This document shows positions 7,375-10,222 of a stretch of 10,222 nt of DNA, piece by piece. Within the stretch, counting starts at the first letter, position 1. Each line of letters starts with the position of its first letter. This DNA comes from Candidatus Auribacterota bacterium (GTDB lineage Bacteria; Auribacterota; JAFGBW01), in the NCBI GenBank assembly GCA_016932965.1, contig JAFGBW010000208.1:1-10222 (forward strand), written 5' to 3'. The position numbers were made by a program, and so were the translations under genes. Below the pieces are notes generated by a model. It was not told where the DNA came from. It worked only from the letters and a program-made list of their open reading frames with translations, and searched no databases.

Positions 7375-7492
7375 ATCCGAACGGTCTATGATGATGGAAC
7401 CGCTTCCTGTTAAAAAGGCATGTCTCGAAAAGTTATTCGGAATGAATTTAAATTCTTTTTTTGTTTTCCACCCTGAATGAAACCGTTCGGAT
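7375..7492. repeat. 11-bp perfect inverted repeat spanning the convergent gene ends
   Basis: ATCCGAACGGT at 7375-7385 is the exact reverse complement of 7482-7492. The left arm is just after the receiver stop; the right arm lies in the last codons of the glycoside hydrolase. The 96-nt interior holds a 12-bp A/T palindrome (7444-7455) with a T7 run (7456-7462). Any transcript reading through from either side could form a long-range stem. No standard GC-rich terminator is visible in the 81-nt gap 7367-7447. Confidence 0.45.
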
Positions 7493-8755
7493 CGCCACAT
7501 TGCCGGTTTTATCAAAAACAAGGGCGTGAACTTTGTATGTGTCAGGTTTTCTGGGGGCTTCGAATTCAACCTTGTTTGCGCGCGGAGTGGTCTTAAGGGG
7601 TATGATGGTATTGGGTTTATATTCCAGGATGTTTTCATAAGCTGTACTGACCCGGATATCATAGGAAAGGCGGGCTTTTCCCGGATCCCGGGCTGTAATC
7701 ATGGCAGTCATTCTTTCTCCCGGTTTAACAAGATATTTGTTCAATTCCACTTGTGTGCATATAGGGGGTTTGTTTTTGCATTCTCTGCCTGTATAGAATT
7801 TTTGAATCGTATAGAACGATTCCCTCTTGTGTTTGCCCCAGGTTAAATTCCACCAGGACAGGGACTCTTGCGTTGTGTCACCCAGATGAAAAGCAAATAG
7901 CCCTAAGCAGGACCCTTTGAACTGCTCAGCTTCTTCCAGGATCAGCTGATAGGCGAATGATTTTTCATAATCGGCCTGATCAATGGATTTATCAAACTGG
8001 TCCTTCGGACAATCCCATGGTCCAGTAGGCCCGAATTCCGTAATCAGGTAAGGAATGGAAAATTCCAGTCTTTTCCATTCTTCGTGCAGATATTCGACTC
8101 CTCCGTACGTATTGAAACCGATCATGTCCAGGCCGGGCGCGTATTTTTTAAGATAGGCCATGTTAGCGGACCCGGCACAGGTGTAAAGTACCGGATGGTC
8201 CGGATCCGCCTGTTTTACTTTTTGAACCATGTTTTCGAGAAACCGGCAGAAGGCAATTTTTTCCTCCTCTTCATTGGTGAAGAAAAGTACCTCATTGCCA
8301 AGATTCCACATGATCACAGCCGGATGAGACTTGTATTTGTTCACGTAATCCAGGGTCTCTTTTTCCAGCGAGTTTAGTCTCTCCGTATTATTAATATAGC
8401 TGAAGACTTTCTGTTTTCTCTGCTTGTTACAATGCGGGAACCAGATTCCCGCATCCACTTTTAGATGGTGTTTTTCGGCTTCATCCAGATAGGTCTTGTT
8501 TCCCTGGTCAATTCCCCAGGTCCGAACTGTATTGGCTCCCATTTCTTCTGCCAAAGCAAAATAATCGCATCCATCCTCTCCTGTGGCCATGCCGCATCCG
8601 GCCCCTTTTAATTCAAAGGGTTTTTGATCCACCTCCAGAAACCATTTTCCCTCTTCCCCTTTGATCCGGCATTCAGAAGCAAAAACAGAACTATTCATGA
8701 CTAAACATACTCCAACGAATAAGCAGATTCGCGCGACATGATATTTATTTTTCAT
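7448..8755 (-). CDS. Secreted clan-A (GH2-like) glycoside hydrolase with C-terminal Ig-like domain
   Basis: This 435-residue protein looks like an exported polysaccharide- or oligosaccharide-cleaving enzyme. Residues 1-26 form a signal peptide: a basic start, a hydrophobic core at 10-20 and a likely cut after VFA. There is no lipobox. A TIM-barrel region covers about 36-325, with GANTVRTWG at 73-81, the acid/base motif NLGNE at 151-155 (E155) and the likely nucleophile E240 in ITEFGPTG. These match the retaining glutamate pair of clan A. The usual N-terminal jelly-roll and Ig domains of GH2 are absent. The segment at about 335-430 resembles an Ig-like beta-sandwich (YKVHALVFDKTGNVA). The mature part holds ten cysteines, many for this fold. 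The start at 8755 is chosen because of a good AAGGAG site and because the signal peptide begins there; an upstream in-frame ATG at 8872 adds 39 poor residues. The substrate is unknown. Confidence 0.8.
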   Translation of the reverse strand: MKNKYHVARICLFVGVCLVMNSSVFASECRIKGEEGKWFLEVDQKPFELKGAGCGMATGEDGCDYFALAEEMGANTVRTWGIDQGNKTYLDEAEKHHLKVDAGIWFPHCNKQRKQKVFSYINNTERLNSLEKETLDYVNKYKSHPAVIMWNLGNEVLFFTNEEEEKIAFCRFLENMVQKVKQADPDHPVLYTCAGSANMAYLKKYAPGLDMIGFNTYGGVEYLHEEWKRLEFSIPYLITEFGPTGPWDCPKDQFDKSIDQADYEKSFAYQLILEEAEQFKGSCLGLFAFHLGDTTQESLSWWNLTWGKHKRESFYTIQKFYTGRECKNKPPICTQVELNKYLVKPGERMTAMITARDPGKARLSYDIRVSTAYENILEYKPNTIIPLKTTPRANKVEFEAPRKPDTYKVHALVFDKTGNVAIRTVSFRVENKKRI

Positions 8756-8761
8756 TTTATT

Positions 8762-8767
8762 CTCCTT
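8762..8767 (-). promoter_or_regulatory. Ribosome binding site that fixes the glycoside hydrolase start
   Basis: The - strand reads AAGGAG here, six bases before the ATG at 8755-8753. It chooses this start over the upstream in-frame ATG at 8872. A CTCC on the same strand (plus coordinates 8775-8778) could pair with the GGAG, but the 4-bp stem is too short to argue for regulation. Confidence 0.75.
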
Positions 8768-8914
8768 TATTATGGAGTTTTTGTTTAAACATTCATAATA
8801 AAAAGAAGAAGCATATGTTGTTCCCAGTCCGAAAAAATGCGGAACATAGTGAAAGAGGCTTAGGAAAGGCATGAGTTTTTTTTAAAAGGCACAACGCCCT
8901 GAGGCCAGCGGGGG

Positions 8915-8936
8915 AGATAATTTTATTAAAATATCT
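8915..8936. promoter_or_regulatory. 22-bp imperfect palindrome, candidate operator upstream of the ABC exporter
   Basis: In the 237-bp divergent gap (8756-8992), half-site AGATA at 8915-8919 is mirrored by TATCT at 8932-8936, and nine of eleven position pairs across 8915-8936 are complementary. It lies 56 bp before the exporter ATG, a usual place for a dimeric repressor site. No regulator gene is nearby in the window. The centre is pure A/T, so chance is a real alternative. Elsewhere in the gap I see a T8 run (8876-8883) but no convincing -35/-10 pair on either strand. Confidence 0.3.
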
Positions 8937-8992
8937 GGATGATTTTTACTCAAATGGATAAAAAATAAACGCTCTAGTTGGATGAATGAGTC

Positions 8993-9910
8993 ATGATTAA
9001 AGCTGTTTCTGCTGAAAATTTGATAAAGAAATATGGAAATTTCACGGCTGTGAATGGTATTTCCTTTGATATTTCCGAAGGGGAATGCTTTGGTTTTTTA
9101 GGGCCGAACGGTGCCGGCAAATCAACCACGGTCCGGATGATTCATTGTGTTTCACCCATCACTTCCGGTACCATTGTTGTCTTTGGAGAGAGGGCCAGTA
9201 TCGAGAGCCGGATCATCAAAAAAATGACAGGCGTTATTCCTCAGGAAATCACGCTGGATCCGGATCTGACCGTGTATGAGAATTTATCTGTTTTTGCGGC
9301 TTTTTTTGATATTCCGCGTTCTGTTGCTAAAAAAAGAATCGGAGAATTATTGGAATTCATTGAATTGACAAATAAGAGCAGGTGCCGGATTGACGAATTG
9401 TCTACCGGTATGAAACGAAGACTTTTGATTGCCCGTTCCATGCTCAACCAGCCCAAGCTCATCATTGCCGATGAACCGACTACGGGTTTGGATCCGCAGG
9501 CCAGGCATCTTATCTGGCAACGTTTGAGAAGCTTGAAGAAAAAGGGAACGACCCTCATTCTCACAACTCAGTATATGGAAGAGGCGCAACAGTTGTGCGA
9601 CCGCATCGTTATTTTGAATGAAGGCCGGATCCTCAGACTGGGGTGCCCTCAGAAGATGATTCAGGATGAAATAGGCAAGGAAGTCATTGAAGTGAGGATC
9701 CCGCAGGAGGAAGACAAGACTTTGCTTGATTCTCTGATGGGTCTTTATATCGGCCATGAGCGTGCCGGTGATACGCTGTATTTGTATTGCGACGACGGTT
9801 TTCCGCTTAAAAAACGCATTGTGGAATTGAATCTTACCAAGGTCTTGAACCGGCCCTCCACGCTTGAAGATGTTTTTCTTAAACTCACAGGAAGGAGTCT
9901 TCAGGAATGA
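8993..9910 (+). CDS. ABC transporter ATP-binding protein, DrrA/NodI class
   Basis: This is the cytoplasmic motor of an ABC-2 type exporter. The 305-residue product has Walker A GPNGAGKS at 37-44, a Q-loop glutamine at 84, the signature LSTGMKRRL at 136-144, Walker B LIIADEP at 156-162 and the D-loop GLDPQAR at 165-171. At the switch position it reads TTQYMEEA (191-198), with glutamine 193 in place of the common histidine, a form also seen in DrrA-type ATPases. The C-terminal stretch of about 85 residues matches the accessory region typical of this class and ends with STLEDVFLKLTGR. Closest relatives by motif are NodI (lipo-oligosaccharide export) and DrrA (drug export); the cargo cannot be told from sequence. 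The start has only a weak ribosome site. The permease gene overlaps it by four bases. Confidence 0.92.
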   Translation: MIKAVSAENLIKKYGNFTAVNGISFDISEGECFGFLGPNGAGKSTTVRMIHCVSPITSGTIVVFGERASIESRIIKKMTGVIPQEITLDPDLTVYENLSVFAAFFDIPRSVAKKRIGELLEFIELTNKSRCRIDELSTGMKRRLLIARSMLNQPKLIIADEPTTGLDPQARHLIWQRLRSLKKKGTTLILTTQYMEEAQQLCDRIVILNEGRILRLGCPQKMIQDEIGKEVIEVRIPQEEDKTLLDSLMGLYIGHERAGDTLYLYCDDGFPLKKRIVELNLTKVLNRPSTLEDVFLKLTGRSLQE

Positions 9911-10222
9911 ATCTCTCTTATCGAATCTATCATGTTTTTATGCGCAATCTGATTTCTTACAGGCGGTTTATTTTCACCACCTTTCTTGTCAGCCTGGGGC
10001 AGCCGCTTTTTTATCTCATCACATTTGGTATTGGGATGGGGGCGTATATGGGGGGGCTGGGCGGAAAATCTTATCTTCATTATCTGGTGCCGGGCGTGTT
10101 GATGTCTTCTGTCATGATGTCTGCAACTTTTGAGTGTCTTTACGGCACTTTTGTAAAGATGGTCCATCAGCATATTTATGATTCATTGATCGCCACTCCT
10201 GTTTCCGTGGAGGATGCCATTG
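9907..10222 (+). CDS. ABC-2 type permease, DrrB/NodJ class (partial, cut by window end)
   Basis: Only the first 105 codons are present; the gene continues past the right edge. The ATG shares ATGA with the ATPase stop and is preceded by AGGAAGGAG at 9889-9897. The start is cytoplasmic and basic (MNLSYRIYHVFMRN). A first membrane segment lies at about residues 22-43, then a short loop rich in glycine. The motif YLVPGVLMSSVMM (about 60-72), followed by TFECLYGTF and LIATPVSVED near 96-104, is the ABC-2 permease pattern shared with NodJ. It should form the membrane half of the exporter with the preceding ATPase. It was too short as a complete ORF to be judged by length, but the frame and motifs are clear. 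Confidence 0.88.
   Translation, partial: MNLSYRIYHVFMRNLISYRRFIFTTFLVSLGQPLFYLITFGIGMGAYMGGLGGKSYLHYLVPGVLMSSVMMSATFECLYGTFVKMVHQHIYDSLIATPVSVEDAI

Noticed and set aside
7370-7480. A 36-codon + strand ORF just after the receiver gene, starting ATGACATCC and containing MMM.
   Set aside because: There is no usable ribosome site (AAGG is too close to the ATG), no recognisable motif, and it overlaps the opposite-strand hydrolase end. An open stretch of this size is expected by chance.
7526-7846. A 106-codon + strand ORF.
   Set aside because: It is opposite the Ig-like tail of the glycoside hydrolase, has low-complexity features and no ribosome site.
8756-8872. A 39-codon N-terminal extension of the glycoside hydrolase from an in-frame ATG at 8872.
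   Set aside because: The internal ATG at 8755 has AAGGAG at ideal spacing and begins a normal signal peptide; the extension would bury that signal.

Overview
The window is mostly a compact bacterial division and cell-wall (dcw) cluster. All of the cluster genes lie on the + strand: the 3' end of an unresolved upstream gene, then murG, murC, murB, ftsQ, ftsA, ftsZ and a stand-alone CheY-like receiver gene (83 to 7366). A divergent module follows. A secreted clan-A glycoside hydrolase is on the - strand (7448-8755). An ABC-2 type exporter of the DrrAB/NodIJ class is on the + strand, with a complete ATPase at 8993-9910 and a permease from 9907 that runs off the right edge.

The cluster looks like one transcription unit. 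MurG, MurC and MurB are cytoplasmic steps of peptidoglycan precursor synthesis: lipid II formation, addition of L-Ala to UDP-MurNAc, and reduction of UDP-GlcNAc-enolpyruvate. FtsQ, FtsA and FtsZ are divisome proteins: the periplasmic scaffold, the membrane anchor of the ring, and the tubulin-like ring itself. The junctions are tight: a 4-nt ATGA overlap for murC-murB, and zero-gap TAA-ATG junctions for ftsQ-ftsA and ftsZ-receiver. In both zero-gap pairs the two genes share one reading frame and are split only by a single TAA. The murB-ftsQ gap is the most likely internal control point, with an A/T-rich hairpin and an extended -10 candidate. No ddl gene lies between murB and ftsQ, where many dcw clusters carry it.

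The organism is a bacterium with peptidoglycan and FtsZ-based division. It uses the standard code (TGA and TAA both serve as stops) and has moderate G+C by eye. The secreted glycosidase and the NodIJ-like exporter would fit a Gram-negative cell. MurG and MurB keep their catalytic signatures but differ at several usually conserved loop positions, which suggests a lineage away from the well-studied phyla. An uncultured PVC-like or Omnitrophota-like bacterium is possible, but this is a guess and cannot be settled here.

I found no CRISPR array, tRNA, rRNA, insertion sequence or phage gene, and no clearly new multi-gene system. The points most worth following are the single-domain receiver coupled to ftsZ, the same-frame TAA-ATG junctions, the murB-ftsQ leader, and the unusual compact, cysteine-rich glycosidase beside an exporter with a palindromic upstream site.
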